Below are positions 20,426 to 32,000 of a stretch of DNA of 64,000 bases, piece after piece. The translations under genes and the position numbers were made by a program. Under the pieces are notes generated by a model. That model saw only the letters and a list, made by a program, of their open reading frames with translations, searched no databases and was not told the DNA's origin. The stretch is from NCBI RefSeq assembly GCF_000372725.1, contig NW_005198167.1:620175-684174 (forward strand). Reading direction: 5' to 3'. How positions within the stretch are numbered: position 1 is the stretch's first letter; each line of letters begins with the position of its first letter. Source of the DNA: Emiliania huxleyi CCMP1516 (taxonomy: Eukaryota; Haptophyta; Isochrysidales; Noelaerhabdaceae).

Positions 20426-22075
20426 CGCAAGGGCAGCGAGAGTGGCGGCAGGAGCAGCAAGAGCGCGCGAGGCTACTACAAACAGATAGACGGTATCAAG
20501 TACGACCGTGCGCTGCTCGAATGCGCCGATGAGCTGGCTTCAGCGAACAGCGGTGTGCACGTTGTCGAGGCGGTGTGCCACGTACGAATGGTGGCTGTAA
20601 GCGTACACTCGATTTCTATAGGCAAGCTCGACGCGGAGGCGGTGGAGCGCCTCATCGAGGAGGCGCGCGACGGACCGGATGGCGTCACCGCTTGCGAGGC
20701 GGCGACACTGGCGTTCATCGCGGAGACATATAGCCTCAGCCCCAGCAGCAAGAAGGCGCTCAGCAAGGAGGCTACCGCGGCAGGCGGCTCGGCGAAGGGC
20801 GCACGCTCGACGCGGGGCGCTAGCGCGAGCACGGCGAAGAGCGCGAGCAAGCGGAGTGCGACGTCGGCATCGGCCATCGGAAGCAGCAAGCAGAGCAAGC
20901 CGTCCGCCGGATCGACGCCCGGCTCCTCTCGAGCAGCCCGGGTCGCAGCAAGGGCCGCAGCTTTAGAGGACGGCGAAGACTACTACGATGAGGAGGCAGA
21001 GTACCCTCCTGGCACGGCGGACACGGGAGCGGAAGATAGCAGCGCACCGGCGGGCTACTTCTCGTCCTTCTTCCGCCGCTCGCCCGCCACCTCGACCAAG
21101 GCTGCGCCATCAACCTCTTCGTCGAGCTACTTTTCTTCGTTTCGCCGCTCACCTGCTGACACGACATCGACCGAGGCCGTGCCGTCCGAGGTTGCGCCGT
21201 CCACCTCGTCATCAAGCTATTTCTCTTCCTTCCGCCGCTCACCTGCAGCAACGTCGAGTGAGGCCGCCCCGGCGACTTCTTCGAGCTACTTTTCCTTCCG
21301 CCGCTCACCTGCAGCGACGACGGATGAGGCCGCACCGGCGGCTGACACGGCCTCCAGCTTCCTGCCCTCTTTTTTCCGCCGAAATGTTGCCCCGGCGGAG
21401 GCGACTTTGGGCGAGGCAGAGGACGCGGATTACGTGCCGCCATCGGCGGAGGCGGAGGCGGAGGCGGAGGCGGAGGTTGAGCGCGACCTTTTGATGAGCG
21501 ACGTGGATTACACGGCGTCTGCGGACTCCGCAGAGGACGCGGAGGAGAAGGACGGCGAGGAGGACGAGGAGGGGGGGGGGGAGGGCGTGGGCGACTTGGG
21601 CGTCGGGTCCGCTGACCGCGAGCTGACCTTTGGCGGCGACGAGCCGGAGACACCCAACCGGCAGGGCTCCGGCGAGCGCGAAAACCGGCTCCGGCTGCTC
21701 TCCGCAGGAGGGGACAGCTACTACAAGCAGATTGACGGCGTCAGCTACGATCGCTCTTTGCTTAAGCTTGCTGAGGGGCTCTCGGCTGGCGGGAGCATTG
21801 ACTCAGCCGCCGCGGAGCGCCTGGTTGGAGAGGCGACCGAGGGCACCCAAATCACAGAGGTTGAGGCACGCACGCTGCGCTACATAGCGGAAACAAACAA
21901 CCTCACCGCCGACGCTGCCGCCATCCTAAGTGACGCGCAACCGGCTCCACCACCAACACCGGAGCCCACGGCCGACTACGCGTACGATGGCTCCGCGTCT
22001 AGCTGGCAGAAGGCCAAGGACATGATTCCGAGCTTCCCAAATCTCTTCAGCCGCCGCACGGCCGCTGCTGCTTGA
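20426..22075 (+). CDS. Protein with terminal YYKxIDGxxYDR domains and central SSYFSSFRRSP repeats
   Basis: The 5' end is incomplete. Exon A (20426-20552) carries GYYKQIDGIKYDRALLECAD. An intron 20553-20621 (GT-AG, phase 1) joins it to GKLDAEAVERLIEEARDG and VTACEAATLAFIAETYSL. The C-terminus repeats the module: SYYKQIDGVSYDRSLLKLAE, then AAERLVGEAT, ITEVEARTLRYIAETNNL. The middle (about 20760-21640) is Ser/Ala-rich and basic at first. It then has five copies of a YFSSFRRSPA-type repeat (21055-21390), then an acidic Glu/Asp stretch. The stop is TGA at 22073-22075. I recall similar YDR-type modules in uncharacterised algal and bacterial proteins but know no function. No signal peptide or membrane span is visible in what remains. 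Confidence 0.65.
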   Translation, partial: RKGSESGGRSSKSARGYYKQIDGIKYDRALLECADELASANSGVHVVEAVCHVRMVAVSVHSISIGKLDAEAVERLIEEARDGPDGVTACEAATLAFIAETYSLSPSSKKALSKEATAAGGSAKGARSTRGASASTAKSASKRSATSASAIGSSKQSKPSAGSTPGSSRAARVAARAAALEDGEDYYDEEAEYPPGTADTGAEDSSAPAGYFSSFFRRSPATSTKAAPSTSSSSYFSSFRRSPADTTSTEAVPSEVAPSTSSSSYFSSFRRSPAATSSEAAPATSSSYFSFRRSPAATTDEAAPAADTASSFLPSFFRRNVAPAEATLGEAEDADYVPPSAEAEAEAEAEVERDLLMSDVDYTASADSAEDAEEKDGEEDEEGGGEGVGDLGVGSADRELTFGGDEPETPNRQGSGERENRLRLLSAGGDSYYKQIDGVSYDRSLLKLAEGLSAGGSIDSAAAERLVGEATEGTQITEVEARTLRYIAETNNLTADAAAILSDAQPAPPPTPEPTADYAYDGSASSWQKAKDMIPSFPNLFSRRTAAAA

Positions 22076-22745
22076 GCATGCCGTCTCGCATGTTTCACTG
22101 GGTCAAGGGGGGGGGGGGGGGGGATCAGTGGAAGACTGCCGCGAGGAAGCAGCGCTCGCTTCGGCGCGCCGCTTCTGCTGTTGCGCATGGACGCTCTCAG
22201 GCACAGCTCATTTGCACCATGTGCGTGCCCGATGACAGGGATATGTGGAAAGGGCGTCAATAAGGGCGCCCTTTCTCAGGACGGATGGGCGAGGATTGAG
22301 ACCACGCGTAGATAATTGCTATCCACTTTTGCCTCTCCGGCGCGTCATGCAGGGGGGGAGGGCCGAGGGCGGGAGGCGAGAGAGCGCTTTTCCTACGATG
22401 CTAACCCCAGTTCAAAACGTCCCTCGAGCACGTCGTTATAGCTTATACGCGTTAAATCAGCGAGCCGCGAGGAGAGTTCATGCAGAGACAGAGAGAGACC
22501 CTCATTTACCCGCGCTGTGCCGGGTCTCTTTCTCTTCACTGACTCTGACACTGTCACTGAGTTCACCGGCGCGGGATAAGCATAAGGCCGGCCCCGGCGC
22601 CAATTACGTACACGGGTTACACGGCTCTCTAATATACAGGACCGGGTTTTTTGAGTTTTGCTTTTGTGTGCGCGTATGAGGCGTTGTCTTCAACATGTAT
22701 TTTTCGAGAAACAGCTGTGCACGCACGTGCGAGCGCCGCCCCGGC
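22076..22745. other. Intergenic between two convergent genes
   Basis: 3' flank of the repeat protein and of UTP14. It holds a G17 run at about 22108-22125 and no supported gene. Confidence 0.5.
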
Positions 22746-25700
22746 TTATACCCGGGGTCGCTTGGTCTTGCGCCCCCCACCCCCCTCCGCCTTTCGGTGC
22801 TGCGCGATGGGATCGATGACCGCACCGCGCACAGTGGAGACGCGCGGCTTGACCAGCGCCGCGTGGGAGTCCACGGTGTTCCACTCGAGGCCGACCGGGT
22901 TGCGCATGCTCCGCTCAAACTGCTCGCGCGTCTTGAAGGGGAAGGGCACAGCCGCGACCGTGAAGCGCGCCGCCTTCTTGTCGCGCTTCTCCGACACGAT
23001 GACGTGGCGCAGCGCCGCGTCCTGCCGCCTTGCAGCCGCCGCCTCAAGCTGCTCGCGCCGCGCCTCCGCCGCCGAACGCTTCCGCTCCAGCTGGCGTTTG
23101 CCGACGCGCGCCCCCAGACCCGCCCAATCGCCCCAGCCAGGGAGGGTCTCCTCCTCCTCCACGCCGGCTTCCGCCTCGACGACGCCCCGCTTCTCCGCCT
23201 CGAACTCGGCCGCGACCGCGCTCTCCGGGAAAGCGGCCTCGACGAGTGCCCGCTGGCTGGCGCACGGCAGCAGAAGGGAGGCGCCTATCGGGCGGGGCAG
23301 GGAGCGCGCGAGTGAGAGGGCAGCAGCGACGTCTCGGCGGCGGCGACGGCGAGAGCCGGGAGAGGGAAGGAGAGAGGGGAAGAGGGAGAGAAGCGAGCGT
23401 CACCGTCGACCAGCTCGTCCCCGCCGTGGCCGAAGTCAGCCTCCGCGTCCGCCGCCTCCTCGGCAGCACCGTCCGCCTCGCCCGCCACGGCGCCACGCCG
23501 GCGCTTGCTCGCTCTCCCCCGCTTGCCCTTGCTCGCCGGCGCTCCCTCCGCCCGAGCCTCGCCCTGCTCGTCTGGCCCTGCAACGCGGACCGCCGCCGGC
23601 GGGGCCAGCGCGGCAGCGGCCACACCGCCCGCAAAATGGTCCGATTGCGCGCGCGGCAGCAGCGTGTGGCCAGCGGGAGAAACGATGTCGGGCACTGCCC
23701 AACCGCTGCCCGGCTCCGCCTTTGAGGCCGGCGGCCGCGCCGGCGCCGAGGAGGATGGCGCGGGGGCGGCCGCAACGCGCGCAACCGACTTCCCGCCGGC
23801 GCCTCTTCTGTCCGCGCGAGGCCGCGCAAGTGCAGGGCTGCCCGCCGCCTCCTGGCCTTCGCTCCCCATGGGCAGCCTCGCGCCGACGGTGACCGCCGCC
23901 GCGCCTCGCGTCTTGCGCAACTGCCCCGCCGTCGACAGCGCTGGGAGCGGGGCGGGCGCAACTGCTGGAGGCGCGGCGGGTGGCGCGACCGCCGCCGCCG
24001 CCTCGTCGCGGCCGGCTGTGCCCTCTTCGTCGGAAGCATCGCTGCCCTCGTCGCCCCGTCCGCCGGACGCCGGCACCGCGACCGAACCGTGGCGCAAGTC
24101 CGCCGACAGCTCGTCGAGCATCTGCTGCGCCTCGCTACGCTGCCGCTCGTGCGCACGGCGCATGAAGGCCATGCCAAACACGCCCTTGCTCGGCCGCTCC
24201 GGCTCAGCCTCATTCTGCAGCTTCCACAGTAGCTTTGCGTCCCGCTCGGCCGGCTCCAGCGGCTCGCCGCCCTCGCTCTCGTCGTCGCTGTCGTAGTCGC
24301 TGTCGTCGTCGCTGCCGGCCGCCTCCGCGTCCATCTGCTTGCGGCGCAGCTCTTCGCCTTTTGCGACCTGCTCTTGCACGGCCTGGGCGAGCGCCGGGTT
24401 GTGCTTCTGCTGCTTGAGCGCGTGCTTTGCCCAGCGCGACCTGCAGACACGCACCCACACGCATGCCGTGAGCCATGTTGTGTGGCTCATGGGCGTGGGG
24501 GTTGGGATCCGGAGGCGAAACGTTCAAAGGGCGGTGTTGGCCGCAGAGGCGCGTGGCAGGCGCTCAAAGTGTCTCGAAACTGTCTTGGGAGTGTCTTGGG
24601 AGTGTCTCAGGCCCCGCGCACGTGTTCTTGTGCTTGAGGGTCATGCGCTCGCGCACACGCTCCACCTCGCGCTTCATCTGCATGCGTTGCGCCGAGTGCT
24701 TGTCCAGCGCCTCCTCCGCCTCCGCCCGCGCCTTGGATGCCTTCTTGTGCACCTTGCGGTACGACCGCGACTTGATCTTGGCGACGCGCTTGGCCTTCGC
24801 CTCGTGGTAAAACAGCAAGTCGCGCATCTTCTTCATCTCCGCCATGCGCTTGGCCGCCTGCGAGCGAGCGCGCGGGAAAGGGGAGTGACACACGCCGGCG
24901 GCGAGTCTGGGCCGCGTGCTTGGTGGAGAGAGCAGAGGCTCCCGAGCGGCGGGAGAGAGGCCTCGTGTGGCAGTCATGGACGGGTCTTGGACAGGTCATG
25001 GACCCGGGGCGGAGCGACCAGCACACCTCTTGCGGGGTGAGGCGGGCGCTCTGGTCGAGGCCGCTCAGCGCCTCGCGCTCCGCGGCCGCGACGGCGCGCT
25101 CGCTCAGGCCCTGGAGGGGAGGCAGGAGGGTTGAGCCTTTGCGGCACCCCTTGCAAAAGGGTGCATGTGTGTGGCGGGGCATCCTTGTAGGCGGAGCGGA
25201 GCGGATGCTAGCGCCTCGAGCAAGTGTCTCGGAAATGTGCAGGGTCGGATACCTGCGCCTCGAGCAGCTCGTCGACGCCGCGCTCGAGGTCGTTCTTGGA
25301 GGCGCCCGCGGTCAGCGAGCCAAGCGTCGCGCCGTGCACGTGCTGCCGCTCCGGCGGGAAGCTCAGCGACTCCGCAGCCGCCTGCTTTTGCACCGCACCC
25401 TCCCACCCAGACACGTCGGCGTGCGCCGCCTCCGCCGCAGCCTTGCGCTCGATCCTGCGCTTGTCGCTCAGCTCGAGCGGCGCGGCCAGCTGCGCGTGGG
25501 AGGAGCGACGAGCGCCCTGCTTTGCCACCCCCTGCAGGTCGCGCTGCAGCTGCCCAAAGCCCGCCTCGTCGCCGAGCGAGCCTGGTGAGGCAGAGGCAGT
25601 GGTGAGGCAGAGGCGGTGGTGAGGCAGAGGCAGTGGTGAGACTGCGGCAGTGGTGAGACTGCGGGCGGCGGCGGTGAGGGCGGCAGTCGTAAGGGCGCAG

Positions 25701-26286
25701 CAGTGTAGGAGGGGCGGGAGCTGGAAGGGGGGGGAGGGGGGGGGGCAGCCGGGAGAATAGGGGCGGAAGGGCGGCAGGTAAGAGAGAGGCCGGTGTGTGC
25801 GAGGCCCGCGCCGAGCAGGTCGTCGACGCTCAGCTGCGGGGCATCGGGCATCGACAGCTCGCCCTCCTCGTGGCCCTCGGTGCGCTCTCGCGGCCGCCGG
25901 GCGCCGCTCGCGCGCAATCCCACGGCCTGCAGCATTGCGGCACCCTCGGAGGAGCGGGCGGCCTTCTTCTTGGCCGCGCCGCCGCCACCAGCGCCCTCGC
26001 CGTCGCTCTCAGAGAGCATGCGTGAGAGATCTGTGACGTCATCGGGGTCGACCGATGAGCCCATAGACTCCAGATCATCCGGACGCCGCCGGACGCCGAC
26101 CCCGTCGTCGTCCTCATCCGAGGTGATCTCCTCGTCCTCGCCTGCCAGGCCGCCGTCGCTCTCCTCAGAGTCATCGTCGAGAGCGCGGCGGCGGCGAGCG
26201 CCCGCTTCTTCGCGGTCGTCCTCAAAGACGTCCTCCTCAAAGACCGCCGCGGATGGCGGCGTGCCGCGATGCACCTTCTTCGGCAT
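22746..26286 (-). CDS. UTP14: Utp14, small-subunit processome protein
   Basis: Utp14 is a U3 snoRNP component that activates the helicase Dhr1 during 18S rRNA maturation. The start at 26286 gives MPKKVHRGTPPSAAVFEEDV followed by a long acidic region (DDDSEESDGG, ITSDEDDDG). Downstream exons give LELSDKRRIERKAAAEAA, GLSERAVAAAEREAL, then the family signature KAKRVAKIKSRSYRKVHKKA (about 24770-24830) and ERMTLKHKNTSRWAKHAL. The C-terminal block is GWGDWAGLGA, VIVSEKRDKKAARFTV, FKTREQFERSMRNPVGLEWN and VRGAVIDPIAQHR, ending at 22746. At least seven exons occur. One donor appears to be GC (GGCCTC/GCACAC near 25800). An 11-bp TGTCTTGGGAG repeat lies in an intron near 24575-24610. An AAATTCTTTTTTCC string lies 32-45 bp upstream. 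Nucleolar location is expected. Confidence 0.9.
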
Positions 26287-27226
26287 GGGTGGCACTAAGC
26301 GTCGACGAGGCCGCGCTGGAAAAAAGAATTTCATTTGCGACGTCCTGATTCCTACATACATACCTCCTAGCATGGAGGACGGGCCCACACGCACACACAC
26401 GCTGCACACGATTGGCACGGGGGCCGACACGAGGCACACTGTCACCGCGGCCGTAGCACCACTCGCTCGTATCAGACACGTACGGCTGCTTCGTTCGCTC
26501 AATCGAGCCTGCCAAACAAAGTAAACCCAAAAACCGCGACGAATCGGCGCGGCAGCGGGCGGACGTCAAAGGACGCGGCCGCGAAGCAAGTGCACGGCGA
26601 CAGAAAACGTGTGGTCGGCTGGCCAGAGGACGACTCACAATGCAAAATCGGAAAGACATCACGAGGGGCCGTATAAACGGTGCCGCAGCGGCCCGGGACA
26701 CTAACAGTGAGTTGCTGCCACTCGCCCGGCCTCCTCCCCCTCGGGCTCGCCCGGAAAGTGGGCTTGCGCACCGGCGCCCCCCCCAGCACGCCGACTCGAG
26801 GTGTACCCTCCGGCCACCTGGGAGGGGAGCGGAGTCCGATTTTGGCCCATTGGCTTCATCATGATGGATACGGAGGTGGCCAGCCCTTGGTTGTGCACCT
26901 GCGGCGCGAAGAGGAGGTGATCTCGGCGGACGACGGCCATGCCGAGAGCGGGCGCAGCGCGGAAGAGGGTGCGCAGCGCGTCGCGGCCGCGCGCTTGGGA
27001 GCCGGGCGGGGTGGCCGAAGGGGGTGGGACGCCTGCATGTGCTCGAATCTCCCACCCGCATACGCAAGCCGAGCCGCGAACGGCGGGGAGGGAGTTTTGG
27101 AGGGTCAGCCAAGGACGCGCATGGCGAGTGACAAACTAACGCAACCTCCCCCGTCCCTGGTTTCTCATCGTGTCGAGCTCGCTACGTCCTACGAGCTCTC
27201 TAACTGCACAGCACTCCTCGTTGAGC
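26287..27226. other. Region without a supported gene
   Basis: Open frames exist on both strands (for example minus 26940-26701 with HNQGLATSVSIMMKPMGQN). None is recognised and no splice model closes. An uncharacterised minus-strand gene here cannot be excluded. Confidence 0.35.
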
Positions 27227-27796
27227 CTAGCGGCTCCCGTATCGCCCACGCCAACATTCTTCTTCTTCTTCTTGCCCTTCTTGCCCTTGGGCCCTTGCTG
27301 CACTTAGCCGCTCAACCTCCGCCAGCAGCAGCTCCTTGGCATGCCGCGCCGCCTCCATCTGCTTTGCTTCCCACGCTGCCGCTTCCTCTAAAGCAGCGCC
27401 GCCACTAAGCGGCGCAACCAAGTTCTCGCATTGTTTGCATGAGCACGTGTCCTGCTTGGCGCGGCGCACAATCCGCGCGCGGCGAGTGAGGTGCGTGAGA
27501 GCAGAAGACTGACAGCAGGAGCTGCAGGAGCTGCAGGAGCTGCGCGGGTCGGATGGGCGGTGACGCCGTCGAGCGACGGCGCAAAGGTCAATCGCTGCTG
27601 CTGCGCCAACGAGAGCGGCGACACGAGGCTGCTTGCAGCTGGCAGAGCGAATCGCGATTCCGGCGGCCGCCGTCAGCCCGCCGACACCGACGGCCTGGCT
27701 GAGGTCAAACTCCTCCACACGTCGGACCAGCCATGCGTCGGCCACGGCGACGAGACGTCTGTATGCAGACAGCCCGACACCCGGGCGATAGAACAT
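27227..27796 (-). CDS. Hypothetical Cys/Ala-rich protein
   Basis: An intact 189-aa single-exon frame with ATG at 27796. It contains an N-terminal segment with mild hydrophobic character (GVGGLTAAAGIAI; VAALVGAAAAIDLCAVA). A cysteine cluster follows (SSCSSCSSCCQSS), partly encoded by a 9-bp repeat, then DTCSCKQCENL. The tail is Ala/Glu-rich and alpha-helical, ending in an acidic run. No family is recognised. The length and a single stop-free frame support coding only weakly in such GC-rich DNA. Confidence 0.3.
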   Translation of the reverse strand: MFYRPGVGLSAYRRLVAVADAWLVRRVEEFDLSQAVGVGGLTAAAGIAIRSASCKQPRVAALVGAAAAIDLCAVARRRHRPSDPRSSCSSCSSCCQSSALTHLTRRARIVRRAKQDTCSCKQCENLVAPLSGGAALEEAAAWEAKQMEAARHAKELLLAEVERLSAARAQGQEGQEEEEECWRGRYGSR

Positions 27797-28128
27797 GCCA
27801 GCTGGGCTCTTCCACAGGGCTCTCGTGGCCCGTCAGGCAAGCCACAGGACCGGCCATGTGCGTGGGTAGTCGAGCGGTGGCCGGAGGTAGCCTCCAGTAG
27901 TGCCTCTCAGTTCGACACCTCGGTCTCGACCACTGCCCCTGTCCCTGCCGCCGCCGTCGCCGTCCGATTCCTCCCCGCCGCCCGGCCTGATCCGCGGCGT
28001 GCAACGCCCCCCACGCACAAACATGGGCACACACCTCGGCATCGCCGACCCCCCAGCCCCCTGCCGCCGCCGCCGCCGTCCCTGTCGCCCCCGCTTCCAC
28101 CCACTTGCTTTACTGCCGACTCCAAGTG
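27797..28128. other. Intergenic, nothing recognised
   Basis: Pro/Arg-rich short ORFs only. It ends at the AT-richer direct repeat. Confidence 0.4.
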
Positions 28129-28287
28129 GAAAATTGGCTGATTTTGGGCCCAAACCAGCCTCAGACTCGGCTCAGAGCCCCCCAAAATTTGACGATTTCC
28201 ACGGAGTTTTCCCGGGAAAATAGAGAGGAAAAGAGAGGGTGCTGTAGAGAAAAAGGAAAGGAAAAGAGACGGGGTGCGAGAGGAAAA
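28129..28287 (+). repeat. AT-richer direct repeat, unit 1
   Basis: About 155 bp (GGCTGATTTTGGGCCCAAAC ... GACGGGGTGCGAGAGG) recur at 28557-28713 in the same orientation with few differences. The whole 28120-28720 stretch is clearly less GC-rich than its surroundings. Confidence 0.92.
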
Positions 28288-28556
28288 GTATATACAGCCT
28301 AAAGCAGGTTTTCCGGAAAACAAAAAGGAAAACAGAGGGTCCCCAGCACTTTGCGTTTCCGGAAATTTCCAGGGAAAACAGAGGGTGTTTGGTGCTCCAT
28401 TCTGGAAAGTCGCGAGTTTCCCTGAGTCTGAGAGCTGGTCTGGGGCAAAATCTGAGGCAAAATTGAGGAAATCGACAAAATACCCAGGCGGTCGCAGGGT
28501 AATTTCCAGGTATACACGGGTTCTCCGCGGAATTCCCGGCATTTTGCCGATTTGGC

Positions 28557-28713
28557 CTAAAATTTGGCTGATTTTGGGCCCAAACCAGCCTCAGACTCGG
28601 CTCAGCGCCCAAAATTTGACGATTTCCACGGAGTTTTCCCGGGAAAATAGAGAGGAAAAGAGAGGGTGTTGTAGAGAAAAAAGGAAAGGAAAACAGACGG
28701 GGTGCGAGAGGCA
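28557..28713 (+). repeat. AT-richer direct repeat, unit 2
   Basis: The second copy lies 428 bp downstream of the first. Differences are a short deletion (CAGCGCCC for CAGAGCCCCCC) and one extra A. The 270 bp between the copies repeat fragments such as GTTTTCCGG/TTTCCGGAAA and read like more of the same family. Confidence 0.92.
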
Positions 28714-28761
28714 AACCTGCTCTAGCCCAAGGGCTCTCTCGGCTACGGACGGCCTAGACGG

Positions 28762-28943
28762 GACCGGCCCCAGCTTCGGGCTGAGGTAGTGGTAGAACAA
28801 GCTGCCGAGCCCGAAGGAGGTGGGCGTGGGGTGGTCCTCACCCCGGCGGCCCGCGCACGCACGCCGTCTGAGCCTAGCGCAGCGCGAACTCGCTCTGAGC
28901 CTAGCGCAGCGCGAGATTTGCGCAGCAACCCGGCCGGGCAACC
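28762..28943 (+). repeat. SINE-like dispersed repeat R3, copy 1
   Basis: This matches the reverse complement of 38329-38527. It has a GC-rich body with an internal near-duplicate (GAGCCTAGCGCAGCGCGAAC and GAGCCTAGCGCAGCGCGAGA) and ends CCCGGCCGGGCAACCC. It is followed by an A/T-rich tail (TTTTAAAAAGTTTTCAATTC). No coding capacity. Confidence 0.9.
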
Positions 28944-29016
28944 CTTTTAAAAAGTTTTCAATTCACACGCAAAAGGATTTTTTCAGGCGCCGTTCACATA
29001 GTGTCAAATCCTCCCA

Positions 29017-32000
29017 ATGTCCGCTGACTGCTCACCCAGCCAGTGCGTGCGCCTTGCGCTCGGTCCCACAGAGACCGGTGGGCGGCCGTGCAACGACGGC
29101 GTGTACGCCGTGGGCGTGCGTGGCATGAGGCTGTCACCTTGCGCCGCCGCTGACGCGTCCTATGCGGCTGAGTTCGCACCGCTGGGCCAAGGCAGAGTCT
29201 ACCGGGCGCGCGCCGCGGACGCGGACCCAGTGCACCCGTGGCGCTACCTGTGGCACTCGAGCGCCGCTGCCGGTGGCTGGGTTCTGGGTGCGCGCCGTAA
29301 CCTTCTTTTCTCCACCGTCTGCCCCCCACACATCCGTAACAGGCGTGGATGCTCCGGCTGCCGCAGGCGCCGCCCCGCCCTCCTCCGACGCCGTCCCACT
29401 CCACTTCTCCATCGCCGACGCGGGCGGGGGCGTTGGCCTGCCGCTGGGGAGCTGGCACTGGGAGCGGAGCTGCGCGGCGTGCCTCGGCCCCTCGCCAAAG
29501 CCAGAGACGGCCCTCCTCTCGCTGGCCTGCGCGCCCTGCTCTCCGCCCGTCGCCGAGCCGCCGCCAGCGGGAGGGGGCGCGCCGGGCGCATCTTCCCTCT
29601 CCGTCGTCCGCGTCTCCTGCACCTCCATCGACTTCAGCTGGCGGCCGCCGCTGCCGCCACTGTGGCCACTCGACGCGCCGCCTCCCTCAGAGTACGTCTT
29701 GCGGGGGGTCGCGACCGCCACCGAGGCGGGCGCCCCGGCGTCGACCGAGATGGCCGAGGTGCGGTCGGCGGGCCTCTCTGCGCGCGTGAGCGGCCTGCAG
29801 CCGGGGTGGACCTACTCCCTTCGCGTGGCTCCGCGCGGCGCGAGCGGCGTTGGCGGTCGGGCGACCGCCTCCCGCCCCCTCTCCATCACCACCACGCGGG
29901 TTCGCGATTCTTTTGTGCGAGGGAAAGGCGCGAGGCGGGACGCAGGAGCAGCTCACCGCCCTGCGTCTCCCCCCTCCGCAGGTGCGGGCCGAGCCTCCCG
30001 ACGAGTGGCCAATCGAGGCGCGCGCCGAGGGCTTCGACGCGAGCCGGTACGGCGTGGGTTCGCCCCTCGCCGCCGCCGAGTCCGCCGCGCCGTTCGACGC
30101 GTGCAGCACCGCGCAGTTCTCGATCCCCGCACCGCCAACTTGCGCCGGCGACGCCGCATCTCTGCTGTGCCGCCGCGCCGCCGCGTCGGGCGCTTGGGAG
30201 CAGGACATGTGGGCGTGGGGCGCTTGTGCCGCGACGCGCCGGGTCTCGTCGGGCGGCGCTGCATCGAGGCACACGTGGCTGGTTGGCGGGCTGCGGCCGC
30301 TGCAGTCAGTGACCGTCCGTTCGCGGCTCACCTTTCGAGAGCCTGCCCTCCCCGAGGGTGGGGGCGGGGGAGGGGACGGGGGCGCGGCGGGAGTGCCGCA
30401 CGCCAAGCAGACGCGCTGGGGTGCACAGGTGGGTCCGAGCCTCGCCGGCTGGCCCGCGCCGTCGGTACTCGCGCCACCGCGCGCGCGCGCGCTCTCCTCC
30501 GCCTCCTTCGAGGTCCTGCCGCCCAGCGACCCCTTCCCGCGCTGCCGCGCCGCCGCGGCCGCGCCGGTGAGGTGGCGGGTCGAGGTGGACGATGGCGCCA
30601 GCGGAGAGCCAGAGGGCCGCTGGCGGGCGGTGCCGGCTACGGCGCACCGCGGCGACGGTTCCACTACTGGCCCGCTCGGAGGCGGCGGAACCACGCTCGA
30701 GCTGGACGTCACGCTGCGTTGCCCGCCGCCCCGCGGCTGCGGCTTCCGCCTCGTGCCGCTGAATGTGGAGGGCGTGAGCACGGCTGGCGCCGCCGTGCGT
30801 GCGGTGTCGGCGCGTCTGCCTGCCCCGTCGGGCGCGACGGCGGTGTGGATCGAGTTGTGGCTCGTCGAGACGGCGGCGCTGCCTGTCGGGGCGCCTTCGC
30901 ACCCCTCCGGCGGCAGCGCCGCGTTGCTCGCCCGGCACGCTTGCCTTGCCGCGGAGCTTGCCGCGGCGCTGCGATTGCTGCCCGCCGCGCCGCTGCTGGC
31001 AGAGTGTGAGGCGGACCCGGCGTCGGTGGCGGGAGTCGCCGCCTCGGCGGGGGTTCGCGTGCTCGAGTCGCGATTGCGAGGCACCGCTCTCGTCGTCGAG
31101 CTCCCGCGGGCTGCCGGCGCGCAGGCGCTGGCTGCGGGCCTCGAGGCTGCCGTCGGGGGAGGATGGAGGGCGGATGGCAGTCGCTCCAGCCGCGAGCACC
31201 GCTCCGTCGCCGTCGCGTTGCTCTCTGGTGCCATCGCCCCTCTGCTCAACGCGAGCCGCGGCGTGCTGCGCTGCGTCGCCCCGGGCTGCAGCACCGATGA
31301 CGCGTGGGCACAAATGACGCCGGGCGTCGTCGCGCTCGCGGCGCGGCGGTCGCCAGACGAGCAAGGCTTCGACTGTAGACATATACAGACGGTGAGGCAG
31401 GGATGCGGGAGGTCACCGGCGCAAACACTTGGCCGCGATAGTGTACAGTACTGGACACAGACGGTGCGCACACACGCGCACGCACGCACGCGACGGAGCG
31501 CCTCTCAGACGAGTAATCTCGCGTGTCCACAGGTCTCGGCGCGGCGGCATCTGCGGCGCGCCGACACGGCTCCCTGCTGCCGCTCCTGCTCCTGCTCCTG
31601 CTCCTGCCATCAAGCGCCTTTGGCCTGGCGGTGCTGTGGCGTCGGACGGCGCGGCGGCGCGGCGAGGCGGACGCACAGCTGATGGCGGCGGAGCTGTTCG
31701 TTTTCATGGTCGACGAGGTGAAGTCCCCACTGCGACGCTCGTCCACATAGCATGCATTTGCTAGCTCGCGGCACGTGATTGCTCGCGTCCGCCTGTTCGT
31801 CGACGCAACCCCCTTCCCCCCCCCCCCCCCCCCTAGTTGCACACTCTCCACGCCACACGGGCTTGGACGCGGAGGTTTGTTGCGTCGCCCCCTCTGTAGG
31901 TGCTCCCCGCCGTTCAAGCCACCGTGGACAAGTTCTCGAGGGCTGCTCACGGTGCCGCCGGCCGGACGGCAGATGCGTGGCGCGACCCGACCCTCGCCGC

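Noticed and set aside
23044..24450. Long Arg-rich minus-strand ORF of 468 aa and the + ORFs opposite it
   Set aside because: They are shadows of UTP14 in GC-rich codons; the UTP14 frame carries the family motifs and splice-consistent exons.
26640..27112. Conserved minus-strand gene with HNQGLATSVSIMMKPMGQN
   Set aside because: The segment looked protein-like but matched no family I know and no start, stop and splice model could be closed.
29687..31489. 600-aa minus ORF opposite the FN3 protein
   Set aside because: Antisense shadow; the + strand has the FN3 domain, transmembrane helix and splice signals.
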